NCBI RefSeq assembly: GCF_000721235.1
Contig: NZ_JOFH01000009.1
Span: forward strand, 62,001 to 126,000
Direction: 5' to 3'
DNA from: Streptomyces olivaceus
GTDB taxonomy: Bacteria > Actinomycetota > Actinomycetes > Streptomycetales > Streptomycetaceae
DNA length: 64,000 nt
Below the pieces are notes generated by a model, which had not been told where the DNA came from, searched no databases, and saw only the letters and a program-made list of their open reading frames with translations. A program made the translations under genes and the position numbers. How positions within the stretch are numbered: the stretch's first letter is position 1; each line of letters begins with the position of its first letter. This document shows positions 33,631 through 43,241 of this stretch, piece after piece.

Positions 33631-33666
33631 CGGGGCGGGACGGGATACGATCACCGTCCCGCCCCG
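33631..33666 (+). terminator. Terminator after the ALF-repeat gene
   Basis: A perfect 13-bp stem (CGGGGCGGGACGG) with a 10-base loop starts 18 bases after the stop. It may limit read-through into the following membrane-protein genes. Confidence 0.75.
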
Positions 33667-33716
33667 TGCGCCGACGTCGCCGTGGCCAACCGCGGCCCGC
33701 AAGAGGTGAAGAGTTC

Positions 33717-34097
33717 ATGCTGACGCCCGACATGTCCGTCGCCCAGTGGTGGATCCTGGCCGTCGTGTCCGGAATCGCCCTCGCCGTGGCGGGGCAGTCG
33801 CTGGCCGCGACGAAGGCCCAGCGGTTCGCCGCCGTACTGCCGCCCCTGGCGGGCGCCGTGGCCATCGGCGGAGACACCCTGGCGCGGGGCAGCGACGGAC
33901 GGCAGGCGCTCTTCCTGTTCACCCTCGTCGCCCTGGTCCTCGTCGTACTGCGGCTGCTCTACGCCCCGTACCTCTCCCGTCAGCTGGCCCTGTACCGCGA
34001 GGGCCGGCGGGCGGACGAGGTGACGAAGGGGCAGCTCCTCGTCTTCCTGCTCGCGTTCGCGGCCACGACGGCCCTCGTGGCCGTTCTCATCGGATGA
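33717..34097 (+). CDS. Small integral membrane protein, unknown family
   Basis: This 126-residue protein has four predicted membrane helices, at about 9-30, 38-55, 65-85 and 105-125. A basic cytosolic loop (YLSRQLALYREGRRADEVTKG) precedes the last helix. The ATG has an AAGAGG-type site about 10 bases upstream. It lies between the ALF-repeat gene and a second small membrane gene, all on one strand with a 42-base gap to the latter. An accessory or immunity role for the ALF protein is possible but rests on position only. Confidence 0.7.
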   Translation: MLTPDMSVAQWWILAVVSGIALAVAGQSLAATKAQRFAAVLPPLAGAVAIGGDTLARGSDGRQALFLFTLVALVLVVLRLLYAPYLSRQLALYREGRRADEVTKGQLLVFLLAFAATTALVAVLIG

Positions 34098-34139
34098 GCG
34101 GGGCGGCGGCCGCCCCTCCCGACAGCTGAGGATTCCGAG

Positions 34140-34619
34140 GTGCTCCTTCCCCTCTCCGTGTTCGCGGTACTGGTCTTCGACCTCGTGCTCACCTGCGTGC
34201 TGCTGCGCTGGCTGCCGGTGCGGCGGGAGCGGTGGATCCCGATGGTGGCCCTGCCCGCGGTCGCCGCCCTGGCGCTGGTCCTCGGGTTCGGTGTCCGGGC
34301 GCCGTGGCAGTCGGTGTTCGCCGCGTGCGCCGGGTTCCTGTGCGGGACGGTCCTGGCGCTGCTGCCCTTCCGCGGCTGGGTGTCGTCGTGGACGCTCCCG
34401 GTGCGCGGCGAGGCGCGGCTGCGCTGGTCCGAGGTGGTGCTGGTGCTGGTGGGCTCGCTGACCCCGCTGTCGACGAAGCGGACGAACGCGGCCCAGCGCA
34501 AGGCGTTCACGGTCCGCGAGGTGGTGCGGGAACGCGGCCGGTTCCCGCACCTGCTCGGCGCCGCGCTGTTCGTGCTCCCTGCGCTGTGCGCGGTGGGCGC
34601 CGGCTGGGCCGCGGGCTGA
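34140..34619 (+). CDS. Small integral membrane protein, unknown family
   Basis: This 159-residue protein has hydrophobic helices at about 3-22, 32-50, 55-75 and near the C-terminus (about 138-157). A polar cytosolic stretch with WTLPVRGEARLRWSEV and KRTNAAQRKAFTVREVV lies between. The start is GTG with GAGG eight bases upstream. It probably forms a unit with the preceding membrane gene. The family is not recognised. Confidence 0.7.
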   Translation: MLLPLSVFAVLVFDLVLTCVLLRWLPVRRERWIPMVALPAVAALALVLGFGVRAPWQSVFAACAGFLCGTVLALLPFRGWVSSWTLPVRGEARLRWSEVVLVLVGSLTPLSTKRTNAAQRKAFTVREVVRERGRFPHLLGAALFVLPALCAVGAGWAAG

Positions 34620-34636
34620 GGCCGCGCGGCCCCGGG

Positions 34637-34742
34637 CGGCCGTCCGGCTCCGGCGGGCCGCGGGCCGTGCGGCCTCAGCTGCCGTCCGGCGCCGGCGGGC
34701 TTGGGGCCCGTGCGGCCTCAGCTGCCGTCCGGCTCCGGCGGG
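34637..34742. repeat. 42-43 bp tandem repeat over the 3' end of the acyl-CoA ligase gene
   Basis: The segment CGTGCGGCCTCAGCTGCC recurs at 34666 and 34709, and the GCCGTCCGG(C)TCCGGCGGG block recurs about three times from 34639. The unit includes the ligase stop codon (34718-34720), so the gene's end has been copied 1.5 to 2 times into the spacer. Confidence 0.75.
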
Positions 34743-36364
34743 GCGCCGAACCGCTCGCGCAGCTCCACCTTGCGCACCTTCCCGGAGACGGTCATCGGGA
34801 AGGAGTCCAGGAGCTGGAGGCGGCTCGGGACCTTGTAGTGGGCCAACTGCCCGTCGCAGTACGCCCGCAGCTCCTCCAGCGTGAGCGGGTCGGCGGCGTC
34901 GCGCACGACGACGCAGGCCAGCACCTCCTCGCCGTACCGCTCGTGCGGTACGCCGACGACCTGGACGTCCGCGATCTTGCGGTGGCCGTAGAGGAACTCC
35001 TCGACCTCGCGCGGGTAGATGTTCTCGCCGCCCCGGATGATCATGTCCTTGATGCGGCCGACGATCTCCACGTACCCGTCCTCGCGCATCACCGCGAGGT
35101 CCCCGGTGTGCATCCAGCGGCCCGGGTCGATCGCCTCGGCCGTCTTCTCCGGCTCCTCCCAGTAGCCGAGCATCACGCTGTAGCCGCGGGTGCGCAGTTC
35201 GCCCGCGTCGCCGCGCGGCACGGTTGTGCCGGTGACCGGGTCGACGACCTTGACCTCGATGTGCGGCAGGACCCGGCCGACGGTGGCGGTGCGGTGTCCG
35301 AGGTCGTCGTCCATGCGGGTCTGCAGGGAGACCGGGGAGGTCTCGGTCATGCCGTAGCAGATCGAGACCTGCTCCATGTGCATCTCGGCGACCACCCGCT
35401 TCATGACCTCCACCGGGCAGGGCGAGCCCGCCATGATGCCGGTGCGCAGGGTGGTGAGGTCGTACGAGGCGAAGTCCGGCAGGTTCAGCTCGGCGATGAA
35501 CATCGTCGGGACGCCGTACAGGGACGTGCACCGCTCCCGCTGCACCGCCTCCAGCGTCGCCGCCGGCTCGAAGGACGGGGCCGGGATGACGACGCAGGCG
35601 CCGTGGGAGGTGGCGCCCAGGTTGCCCATGACCATGCCGAAGCAGTGGTAGAAGGGCACCGGCAGACACACCCGGTCCTGCTCCGTGTAGCCGACCGTAC
35701 GGCCCACCCAGTAGCCGTTGTTGAGGATGTTGTGGTGGGAGAGGGTGGCGCCCTTGGGGAAGCCGGTGGTGCCCGAGGTGTACTGGATGTTGACCGGGTC
35801 GTCGCAGCTCAGCTCGGCGGCGAGCGCGTCGACCCGCTCCTGCGGCACCGCCGCGGCGCCCGCGGTGAGCGCGTCCCAGGACGGGTCGCCGATGTAGACG
35901 GTCTCGCGCAGCGCGGGGCACCGGCCGCGGACCTCCTCCACGATCGCCCGGTAGTCGCTGCTTTTGTGGGCGAGGGAGGCGACGAGCAGCGTGATGCCGG
36001 ACTGCCTCAGGACGTACTCCAGCTCATGGGCCCGGTAGGCGGGGTTGACGTTCACCATGATGACGCCGATGCGGGCGGTGGCGTACTGGACGAGGACCCA
36101 CTCGGGGCAGTTGACGGCCCAGATGCCGACCCGGTCGCCCCGGGTGACGCCCCTGGCGAGCAGTGCGCGGGCCAGTTCGTCGACGGCGGCGCCGAACTCG
36201 GCGTAGGTCCAGCGCCGTCCGGACGGCACGTCCACGAGGGCCTCGCGGTCCGGGTGGGCGGCGACGGCGCGCGCGAGGTTGGCGCCGACGGTGTCGCCGA
36301 GCAGCGGGGTGGTGCTGGTGCCGTGGGCGTACGACGGCTGCGGCGGGGGTGGGGGTGGGGTCAC
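34718..36364 (-). CDS. AMP-binding acyl-CoA synthetase (FadD-like)
   Basis: This 548-residue protein has adenylation motifs in order: [60 protein letters not shown] and the catalytic lysine in [14 protein letters not shown]. It activates a carboxylic acid, probably a medium or long fatty acid or similar, to its CoA ester. The start is GTG with AGGAGG seven bases upstream, overlapping the stop of the preceding ligase by four bases (GTGA), so the two are translationally coupled. A proline run (TPPPPPPQP) opens the protein. Confidence 0.9.
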   Translation of the reverse strand: MTPPPPPPQPSYAHGTSTTPLLGDTVGANLARAVAAHPDREALVDVPSGRRWTYAEFGAAVDELARALLARGVTRGDRVGIWAVNCPEWVLVQYATARIGVIMVNVNPAYRAHELEYVLRQSGITLLVASLAHKSSDYRAIVEEVRGRCPALRETVYIGDPSWDALTAGAAAVPQERVDALAAELSCDDPVNIQYTSGTTGFPKGATLSHHNILNNGYWVGRTVGYTEQDRVCLPVPFYHCFGMVMGNLGATSHGACVVIPAPSFEPAATLEAVQRERCTSLYGVPTMFIAELNLPDFASYDLTTLRTGIMAGSPCPVEVMKRVVAEMHMEQVSICYGMTETSPVSLQTRMDDDLGHRTATVGRVLPHIEVKVVDPVTGTTVPRGDAGELRTRGYSVMLGYWEEPEKTAEAIDPGRWMHTGDLAVMREDGYVEIVGRIKDMIIRGGENIYPREVEEFLYGHRKIADVQVVGVPHERYGEEVLACVVVRDAADPLTLEELRAYCDGQLAHYKVPSRLQLLDSFPMTVSGKVRKVELRERFGAPPEPDGS

Positions 36365-38034
36365 CGGAAGTCCTCCTCGCGGTACTCGTCGGTGGAGCCG
36401 GTCGCCGTGGCCTCGCGCAGCTCGATGCGGCGGATCTTGCCGGAGACGGTCTTGGGCAGCTCGCCGAACTCCAGGCGCCGCAGGCGCTTGTAGGGGGCGA
36501 GCGTGGAGCGGGAGTGCTCGAAGAGCACCTTCGCGGTGTCCGGTCCCGGCTGCCACCCTGCCGCGAGCACGATGTACGCCTTCGGCACCGCGAGGCGCAG
36601 CGCGTCCGGCGCGGGCACGACCGCCGCCTCGGCGACCGCCTCGTGTTCGAGGAGCGCGCTCTCCAGCTCGAAGGGGCTGATCTTGTAGTCGGACGCCTTG
36701 AACACGTCGTCGGCCCGGCCCACGTAGGTCAGGTAGCCGTCCGCGTCGCGCGCGCCGATGTCGCCGGTGCGGTAGTAGCCGCCGGCCATCGCCTCGGCCG
36801 TGCGGTCGGGGTCGCCGTGGTAGCCGGTCATCAGGCCCACGGGGCTGTCGGACAGGTCCAGGGCGATCTCGCCCTCGTCGGCGCCGGGCGCGCCGCTGAC
36901 CGGGTCGAGGAGTTCGACGCGGTAACCGGGGCTGGGGCGGCCCATGGAACCGGTCTTGAGCAGCTGTCCGGGGCTGTTGGAGATCTGCACGGCGGTCTCG
37001 GTCTGGCCGAAGCCGTCGCGGACGGTCACGTTCCACGCGCGGCGGACCTGTTCGATCACCTCGGGGTTGAGCGGCTCACCGGCGGCGACGACCTCGCGGG
37101 GCGGGGTGGCGAGTTGGCCGAGGTCGGCCTGGATCAGCATGCGCCACACGGTCGGCGGGGCGCAGAAGGTGGTCACTTCGGCCCGGTCCATCTCGGCCAG
37201 CAGCCGGGTCGCGTCGAACCGGGTGTAGTTGTACAGGAAGACGGTCGCCTCGGCGTTCCAGGGCGCGAACAGGTTGGACCAGGCGTGCTTGGCCCAGCCC
37301 GGCGAGGAGATGTTCAGGTGCACGTCGCCGGGCCGCAGCCCGATCCAGTACATGGTCGCCAGGTGGCCGACGGGGTAGGACACGTGGGTGTGCTCGACCA
37401 GCTTGGGGCGGGCGGTGGTGCCCGAGGTGAAGTACAGCATCAGCGGGTCGTCGCAGGCGGTGGGGCCGTCCGGGGTGAAGGCGTCGGAGGCGGTGTGCGC
37501 GTCCTCGTAGGCCAGCCAGCCCGGCGCGGTCGTGCCGCCGACGGCGATCCGCGTGTAGTCGCCGGGCACGTCGTCGAACTTGCCGGTGTCCCCGGAGCGG
37601 ACGATCACGTGCCTGGCCCGGCCCCGGTCGACGCGGTCGCGCAGGTCGGCGGGGCCGAGCAGCGGGGTGGCCGGGATGACGACGGCGCGCAGTTTCATCG
37701 CGGCCAGCGCGGTCTCCCAGAGTTCCGCCTGGTTGCCGAGCATGACGAGGACGCGGTCCTCGGCGCGCACGCCCCACTCGCGCAGCCGGTTGGCGACGCG
37801 GTCGGAGCGGGCGGACATCTCGGCGAACGAGACGCGGACCTCGGTGGCGTCCTCCTCGACGATGTGCAGGGCGGTGCGCTCGTTGCCGTCGGCGATGACG
37901 TCGAACCAGTCCAGGGCCCAGTTGAAGTACGCCGGCCGGGGCCAGGTGAAGCCCTCGTGGGCGGCGGTGTAGTCCGTACGGTGTTCCAGCAGGAAGTCCC
38001 GTGCGCTGCGGAACAGCTCCGTGGCCGTCGTCAT
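36361..38034 (-). CDS. AMP-binding acyl-CoA synthetase (ACSM/acetyl-CoA-synthetase-like)
   Basis: This 557-residue protein carries motifs [49 protein letters not shown] and [15 protein letters not shown]. The overall pattern ([30 protein letters not shown]) resembles medium-chain acyl-CoA synthetases of the ACSM type. It activates a short or medium-chain, possibly aromatic, acid. It is the first gene of a two-ligase operon, and both enzymes would act on related acids. It is divergent from a GAF-LuxR regulator gene 123 bases away, a natural candidate for its control. Confidence 0.9.
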   Translation of the reverse strand: MTTATELFRSARDFLLEHRTDYTAAHEGFTWPRPAYFNWALDWFDVIADGNERTALHIVEEDATEVRVSFAEMSARSDRVANRLREWGVRAEDRVLVMLGNQAELWETALAAMKLRAVVIPATPLLGPADLRDRVDRGRARHVIVRSGDTGKFDDVPGDYTRIAVGGTTAPGWLAYEDAHTASDAFTPDGPTACDDPLMLYFTSGTTARPKLVEHTHVSYPVGHLATMYWIGLRPGDVHLNISSPGWAKHAWSNLFAPWNAEATVFLYNYTRFDATRLLAEMDRAEVTTFCAPPTVWRMLIQADLGQLATPPREVVAAGEPLNPEVIEQVRRAWNVTVRDGFGQTETAVQISNSPGQLLKTGSMGRPSPGYRVELLDPVSGAPGADEGEIALDLSDSPVGLMTGYHGDPDRTAEAMAGGYYRTGDIGARDADGYLTYVGRADDVFKASDYKISPFELESALLEHEAVAEAAVVPAPDALRLAVPKAYIVLAAGWQPGPDTAKVLFEHSRSTLAPYKRLRRLEFGELPKTVSGKIRRIELREATATGSTDEYREEDFR

Positions 38035-38105
38035 CTGTCCTCCTTGGTGCCGGACCTTGCCGGGCGGCTCGAAACCATCGTGTAATCCGTGATGCAGGTC
38101 TCACT

Positions 38106-38121
38106 ACCCCCGAACGGGGGT
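38106..38121. promoter_or_regulatory. Hairpin/palindrome in the ligase-LuxR spacer
   Basis: ACCCCCGAACGGGGGT, a perfect 6-bp stem with a GAAC loop, lies midway between the divergent starts. Possible operator. Confidence 0.45.
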
Positions 38122-38157
38122 GTGCGCCCCGGGACGGGCGCCGGGAGGGCGGAACGA

Positions 38158-39054
38158 GTGGTGGTGGACACGGCCGACGGAGTGGAGATCCGCAGTGCGC
38201 TGGTGCGGCTGCGGCGCGCGACCGGGCTGCCGGTGGCCTTCGGCGGGCTGGTGGAGTCCGGGCGTCCGCAGGTGCGCATCAGCGAGCTGAGCGGCACGGC
38301 GACGGCGGCGCTCAGCGCGCTCGCGGTAGCCTCCGGCAACGGACTGGGCGGCCGGGCGGTGGCGCTGTCGCGCCCGTGCGCGGTGACGGACTACTCGGTC
38401 TCGCGGCAGATCAGCCACGAGTACGACCTGCCGGTGGCCGCCGAGGGGCTCCGCTCGATACTGGCGGTGCCCGTGGTGGTACGGCGCCGGGTGCGCGGCG
38501 TGCTGTACGGCGCCCTGCGCACGGCCGAGCCGCTGGGTGACCGCACGCTGGACGCCGCGGTGGCCGCCGCGCGGGACGTCGAGCAGGCCCTGGTGCTGCG
38601 GGACGAGGCGGGACAGCTGCTGGCGGCGGCCCGGCCGGGAGGGGGCCGCGGTGCGGTGCCCGGTGCGGCGGGTGGTGCGGTGGCCGGTGCGGCGGGCGGT
38701 CCCGTGGGCGATGCACCGGGCGGTGCGGCCTGGGAGCAGGTGCGGGAGGCGCACGCGGCGCTGCGGGCGCTGGCGCCCAGGATCACGGACCCGGCGCTGC
38801 GGGACGAGCTGCTGGACGCGTGCGGCCTGCTGGCGGCGGGCGACGCTCCCCGGCCCGGGCCCCGGCTGGCTCCGCGCGAGGTGGACGTCCTGGCGTGCGT
38901 GGCGGCGGGCGCCACGAACGCCCAGGCCGGGCGGCGGCTCGGCCTGGGCCCGGAGACGGTCAAGAGCTACCTGCGGTCGGCGATGCGCAAGCTGGGCGCC
39001 CGCACCCGCGGCGAGGCGGTCGCCACGGCCCGCCGCACGGGGTGGCTGCCGTAG
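38158..39054 (+). CDS. GAF-domain LuxR-type transcriptional regulator
   Basis: This 298-residue protein has a GAF-like sensory domain at about residues 10-150, an Ala/Gly/Pro-rich linker of about 35 residues (AVPGAAGGAVAGAAGG), and a C-terminal LuxR HTH (LAPREVDVLACVAAGATNAQ ... TVKSYLRSAMRKLGA). GTG 38158 is chosen because GGGAGGG lies eight bases upstream; an in-frame GTG at 38089 lacks a ribosome site and overlaps the hairpin spacer. It is divergent from the acyl-CoA ligase pair. The GAF domain may sense an acyl or aromatic effector. Its last codons are tandemly repeated downstream. Confidence 0.85.
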   Translation: MVVDTADGVEIRSALVRLRRATGLPVAFGGLVESGRPQVRISELSGTATAALSALAVASGNGLGGRAVALSRPCAVTDYSVSRQISHEYDLPVAAEGLRSILAVPVVVRRRVRGVLYGALRTAEPLGDRTLDAAVAAARDVEQALVLRDEAGQLLAAARPGGGRGAVPGAAGGAVAGAAGGPVGDAPGGAAWEQVREAHAALRALAPRITDPALRDELLDACGLLAAGDAPRPGPRLAPREVDVLACVAAGATNAQAGRRLGLGPETVKSYLRSAMRKLGARTRGEAVATARRTGWLP

Positions 39055-39127
39055 GCCCCGGTGTCACGGGGTGGCTGCCGCAGGCACCCGACGTCACGGG
39101 GTGGCTGCCGCAGGCACCCGGCGTCAC
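39034..39127 (+). repeat. 29/30-bp tandem repeat over the GAF-LuxR stop codon
   Basis: The block CACGGGGTGGCTGCCG recurs at about 39036, 39065 and 39095 and begins a fourth time at 39125. The first copy encodes the protein's last residues (TGWLP) and stop; a TAG-to-CAG change in later copies removes the stop. The gene end has therefore been duplicated at least twice. Confidence 0.85.
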
Positions 39128-39270
39128 AGGGCGGTCCGGGGCTTTCCGGCGGAGTTTGTTTTCGCGTCTCCGGTGTTTGTAATTTGGCTCACCTCGTCGT
39201 CCCTTCCGTAATGCTTCGGCCCATTGCCTAATATTGGCCCGGACACGACACACGGAGGGGAGCGGTCACC

Positions 39271-42108
39271 GTGCCACGGGACTTCGCGGAGTCTGCCGGA
39301 CGCCGCTCCGCCCTGGTCATCGGCCGGGAGGACTCGTTCGGCGCGGCGCGTGAGCAACTGACCCGGGGTGGCAGTGTGTTGCTGCACGGGCCCGCCGGAA
39401 TTGGAAAGTCGACCGTGCTGCGGACCCTGGCCGCGGAATATGCCCGCACGGCACACACCGTCCTGCGCTGCTCGGCCACCGAGTCGGAATCCCACCTTCC
39501 CTTCCTCGCCCTCGCCGACCTCCTGGGCCTCGTCCTGGACGAGGTGTCCCCCGGGCTGCCCGCGGCCCAGCGCACCGCGCTGGAGTCGGCGCTCACCGGG
39601 CGCGGCGAGTCAACGCTCCAGCGCGACGGACTGGCGCTGCGCCTGGCGGTGCTGTCCGCGCTGCGCGCCCTGGCCGCCGCGGGCCCGGTCCTCGTCGTCG
39701 CCGACGACCTCCAGTGGCTGGATCCTGCCAGCGCGGAACTCCTCGGCTTCGCGGCCCGCCGCCTGGGCGACACCCCGGTACGGCTGCTGTGCGCGGTGCG
39801 GACCGAGGGCCCGGAGACGGAGGGGGCGGAGTACGACCGCCATCTGCGGGCCTCCCCGCCGGACACCCGCGCGGTCCGCCTCGGCCCGCTGACCCGCGCC
39901 CAGGTCTCCGCGCTGCTCGGCGAACGCGGCTACACGGGCCTGCACCGTTCCACGGTCCGGGACATCCACCGCACCAGCGGCGGCAACCCGCTGTTCGCGC
40001 TGGAGCTGGGCCGGGCCCTGGCCGAGAGTCCCGCCGCGCCGCGTCCGGGCGAGCCGCTGCCGGTGCCGACCTCGCTGCGCGCGCTGGTCCTGTCCCGGCT
40101 GGAGATGCTCTCCGACGAGGCGCGCCGCACCCTCCTGGTGGCCAGCGCCGGTGCCCGCCCGACACCGGCGCTGCTGCACGCGGCCGGCCGGGAGAACGCC
40201 GAGGCCGAGACCGCCCAGGCCGCGGCGCTCGGGCTGCTGGCACCCGACCCGGAAGGTCCGACCGTACGGTTCGCGCATCCGCTGATCTCGGCCGCGCTGT
40301 ACGCCGAGGCGCCGACGTCGGAGCGGCGGGCCGCGCACGCCGCGCTGTCCACGGCCGCCTCCGACCCGATCGAGCGCGCCCGGCACCTGGCGCTGGCCAC
40401 CACCGGCACCGACCCGCGGGTCGCGGACCGGCTGGCCGGGGCGGCCGCGCTGGCCCGGGACCGCGGGGCGCCCTCGGTGGCCGCGTCGCTCGGTCTGCTC
40501 GCCGCCCGGCACACCCCGGCGGACAGCACACCCGGTCCGGAGGAGCGCCGGCTGGCGGCGGCCGAGGACGCCATCACCGCGGGGGAACAGGACCTCGCCC
40601 GGGACCTCGCCCACGAGGTACTCGCCCGGGCCACCGCGCCCGGGGAGCGGGTCCGCGCCTGGATGGTGGTGATCGAGGCGGCCGGGCAGGCCATCGGCGA
40701 GGTGGACGCGGTCTTCCCGCAGGCGCTGGCCGACGCGGGCGACGACCCCCGGCTGCTCGCCCTGGTCCACTACCAGCTGGCCTGGCGCGGCCTCGTGGTG
40801 CAGGGCGACTTCGCGCAGGGCCGGGAGGAGGCCGCGCACGCGGCCCGGCTGGCGGCGCGGGCCGGGGACCGGCGCAGCGAACTGCTGGCGCTCGCCTTCC
40901 AGGCGCAGGCCGAGACGCTGATGGGCCATCCGGACGCCCCGGCGACCATCCGGCGGGCGCTGGAGGAGCCGCAGGACGCGCGGGTGGCGTGCCACCACAA
41001 CGGGGCCGGTTCGTCCCGGTTCCGCTGGCTGGTGATGAGCGACCGGCTGGCCGAGGCGCGGACCACGGTGACCGCCCTGCTGCGCGAGGTGCGCCGGCGC
41101 GGCATGGCCGAGAGCGAGGTGCACTACCTGCGCTTCCTCGCGGAGACCGAGCTGCATTCCGGCCACTGCGGCCGGGCGCTCGAACTGTCCCGGGAGAGCC
41201 TGACCCTGGCGCGGGACGCGGGCATCGGGGAGGGCGCGGGCGCGATGCAGGCCGCGCTCGCCGAGGCCGCGGGCGGCGACCCGCACCGGGCCCTGGAGCT
41301 GGCGCGCGAGGCGGTGCGGCGGGCCGAGGAGGACGGGGACGTCGTGTACCTGTCGCGGGCGCTGGCCGTGCTCGGGCACGCGAGCCTGGTGTCGGGCGAC
41401 GCGGGTGCGGCCGTGCGGGCGCTGCGCCGGGTGCGGGAGCTGGAGGCCGCGGCGGGCATCACCGACCCGGCGCGCGGCCGTTGGCAGGGCGACCTCGCGG
41501 AGGCCCTGGTGCGCACCGGGGAGCCGGCCGAGGCGCTGGACGTCATCGAGGTGACCCGGGCCCACGCGCTGCGGCTGGGGCGCGGGAGCGTGCTCGCCGT
41601 ACTGGACCGGGCCGAGGCCCTGGTGCGGGCGGCGCGGGGCGAACACCGGGCGGCCGTCGCGCGGTTGACGTCGGCGCGGGAACGGCTGGCCGCGCTGGGC
41701 TTCGGCCTGGAGGAGGCGCGGGCGGCCTTCGCGCTGGCCGAACTGCACGCCGAACGGCCGGGGCGGGCGCCGGAGTCGGCGTCGTACGACGAGGCGGCGC
41801 GGCTCTTCCGGCGCTGCCGGGCGCTGCCCTGGCTGCGGCGGGTGGACACGGCCGTCGCGGCCCGGGCGGCCGGACCGCCCGCACCGCCGGCCCCGCCCGA
41901 GGTCGCGGACACGCTGGCGGGGCTGGCGCCGATGGAGCGTCAGGTGGCCGCGCTGGTCATGGAGGGCGCCACCAACCGGGAGATCGCCGCCCGTCTCTTC
42001 GTCAGCGTCAAGACCGTCGAGGCGACCCTGACCCGCGTCTACCGCAAGCTCGGTATCCGCTCCCGGGTCGACCTCGTCCGCCTGGCGGCGGGCGGCCGAA
42101 CGGGCTGA
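39271..42108 (+). CDS. LAL-type (large ATP-binding LuxR) transcriptional regulator
   Basis: This is a 945-residue protein. An N-terminal AAA/NACHT-like ATPase carries Walker A LLHGPAGIGKSTVL (about residue 37) and Walker B VLVVADDLQWLD. A long TPR-like helical region (about 350-860) follows, and then a C-terminal LuxR HTH (APMERQVAALVMEGATNRE ... VYRKLGIRS). This is the MalT/LAL layout, used in streptomycetes for pathway-specific activators. The start is GTG with GGAGGGGAG upstream. The spacer 39128-39270 is AT-rich (including CCTAATATTGG at about 39226) and probably holds the promoter. The target is unknown; the secreted trypsin gene follows. Confidence 0.92.
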   Translation: MPRDFAESAGRRSALVIGREDSFGAAREQLTRGGSVLLHGPAGIGKSTVLRTLAAEYARTAHTVLRCSATESESHLPFLALADLLGLVLDEVSPGLPAAQRTALESALTGRGESTLQRDGLALRLAVLSALRALAAAGPVLVVADDLQWLDPASAELLGFAARRLGDTPVRLLCAVRTEGPETEGAEYDRHLRASPPDTRAVRLGPLTRAQVSALLGERGYTGLHRSTVRDIHRTSGGNPLFALELGRALAESPAAPRPGEPLPVPTSLRALVLSRLEMLSDEARRTLLVASAGARPTPALLHAAGRENAEAETAQAAALGLLAPDPEGPTVRFAHPLISAALYAEAPTSERRAAHAALSTAASDPIERARHLALATTGTDPRVADRLAGAAALARDRGAPSVAASLGLLAARHTPADSTPGPEERRLAAAEDAITAGEQDLARDLAHEVLARATAPGERVRAWMVVIEAAGQAIGEVDAVFPQALADAGDDPRLLALVHYQLAWRGLVVQGDFAQGREEAAHAARLAARAGDRRSELLALAFQAQAETLMGHPDAPATIRRALEEPQDARVACHHNGAGSSRFRWLVMSDRLAEARTTVTALLREVRRRGMAESEVHYLRFLAETELHSGHCGRALELSRESLTLARDAGIGEGAGAMQAALAEAAGGDPHRALELAREAVRRAEEDGDVVYLSRALAVLGHASLVSGDAGAAVRALRRVRELEAAAGITDPARGRWQGDLAEALVRTGEPAEALDVIEVTRAHALRLGRGSVLAVLDRAEALVRAARGEHRAAVARLTSARERLAALGFGLEEARAAFALAELHAERPGRAPESASYDEAARLFRRCRALPWLRRVDTAVAARAAGPPAPPAPPEVADTLAGLAPMERQVAALVMEGATNREIAARLFVSVKTVEATLTRVYRKLGIRSRVDLVRLAAGGRTG

Positions 42109-42145
42109 CGGGCTGACGGGCTGACGGGCTGACGGGCTGACGGGC
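42101..42145 (+). repeat. 8-bp tandem repeat over the LAL regulator stop codon
   Basis: CGGGCTGA is repeated five times exactly (42101-42140) plus a partial copy. Each unit contains TGA, in successive frames; the first TGA is the gene's stop. Confidence 0.95.
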
Positions 42146-42182
42146 AGGCTCGGCACGCCGAGGGTTTACCGGTCGCGTACCG

Positions 42183-42194
42183 AGGGTTAACCCT
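42183..42194. promoter_or_regulatory. Palindrome upstream of the trypsin gene
   Basis: AGGGTTAACCCT, a perfect 12-bp palindrome. A related direct copy (CCGAGGGTTTACC) lies about 24 bases upstream, so the pair may be an operator for the protease promoter. Confidence 0.45.
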
Positions 42195-42355
42195 GCCCGG
42201 CGCCCCTAGGGGGTTCCCTCATTGGGCGCCGCGAGCGCCGGTTCTAGCGTGAACCACGTGCCGTTCGCCCGGGCACACGGGATCTGTCCCGAGACCCCCG
42301 TGTCACCCCCCACGCCCGGGCGACCCCCCACCGGCAACACCCTTGAGGAGACTCA

Positions 42356-43138
42356 ATGTTCGGGCTCAACCGTGCCGGATCGGCGGCCGCCGCACTGGCC
42401 GCCGCCGGCGCCGCCGCGCTGCTGGCCGCGCCCAGTGCCGTCGCCGCGCCGCAGCCGATCGTCGGCGGCTCCACCACCACGACGGACGCGTATCCGTTCG
42501 TCATGCAGATCACCGACGCCTCGCAGAGCCAGTTCTGCGGCGGCACCCTCGTCTCGCCGACCAAGGTCGTCACCGCCGCGCACTGCATGGCCGGGGAGAG
42601 CCCGAGCGGCGTCCGGGTCGTCGGCGGACGCACCCTGCTCAGCGGCTCCGACGGCACGGTCGCCGAGGTCAGCGACATCTGGACGCACCCCGACTACACC
42701 GACGTCACCAACGGCGCCGACGTCGCCGTGCTGACCCTGTCGTCGGAGATGCCGTACACCCCGGCCGAGTACGTCTCCGCGTCGGACACCTCGGTGTACG
42801 AGGCCGGTACCGAGACCCGGGTGCTCGGCTGGGGCACGACCCGGGAGAACGGCAGTTCCTCCGACCAGCTGCGGACCGCGACGGTGCCGGTGGTGTCGGA
42901 CGCGGACTGCGGCGACTCCTACGGCTCGGACTACGCCGCGAGCGACATGGTGTGCGCCGGGCTTCCCTCCGGCGGCGTGGACGCCTGCCAGGGCGACAGC
43001 GGCGGGCCCCTCCTCGTCGAGGGCGTCCTGGCGGGTATCACCTCCTGGGGCGAAGGCTGCGCCCGGGCCGGTTACCCCGGGGTGTACTCCCGGCTGACCG
43101 CGTTCTCGGACCTGGTGACCGAGCAGGTCAGCTCGTAG
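42356..43138 (+). CDS. Secreted trypsin-like serine protease
   Basis: This 260-residue protein has a signal peptide (about 1-32) and a very short propeptide before the mature start IVGG. The triad is complete: His in VVTAAHC, Asp in GADVAVL and Ser in CQGDSGGP. The aspartate six residues before the serine (DACQGDS) is the trypsin specificity residue, so it should cleave after Arg or Lys. Six cysteines are placed for three disulfides. It closely resembles Streptomyces trypsins. The spacer upstream contains a palindrome and the repeat at the end of the LAL gene; control by the LAL regulator is possible but unproven. Confidence 0.95.
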   Translation: MFGLNRAGSAAAALAAAGAAALLAAPSAVAAPQPIVGGSTTTTDAYPFVMQITDASQSQFCGGTLVSPTKVVTAAHCMAGESPSGVRVVGGRTLLSGSDGTVAEVSDIWTHPDYTDVTNGADVAVLTLSSEMPYTPAEYVSASDTSVYEAGTETRVLGWGTTRENGSSSDQLRTATVPVVSDADCGDSYGSDYAASDMVCAGLPSGGVDACQGDSGGPLLVEGVLAGITSWGEGCARAGYPGVYSRLTAFSDLVTEQVSS

Positions 43139-43157
43139 TCACGGCACCCCTCAGACC

Positions 43158-43200
43158 AGGGGGCGTTGCGGGCCTCCACGAGCGGCCCGCAGCGCCCCCT
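43158..43200. terminator. Bidirectional terminator (trypsin / YihY genes)
   Basis: A 17-bp stem (AGGGGGCGTTGCGGGCC arm) with one G-T pair and a 9-base loop lies between convergent stops at 43138 and 43242. Confidence 0.8.
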
Positions 43201-43241
43201 CTCCACTGTCCGGGACGGCACCCCTGCCGGTCCGGGCGCCG

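Noticed and set aside
30233..33922. A 1229-codon Gly/Arg/Leu-rich frame antisense to the ALF-repeat gene
   Set aside because: It mirrors the alanine-rich codon repeats (GCC/GGC) of the plus-strand gene; no start context or domain supports it.
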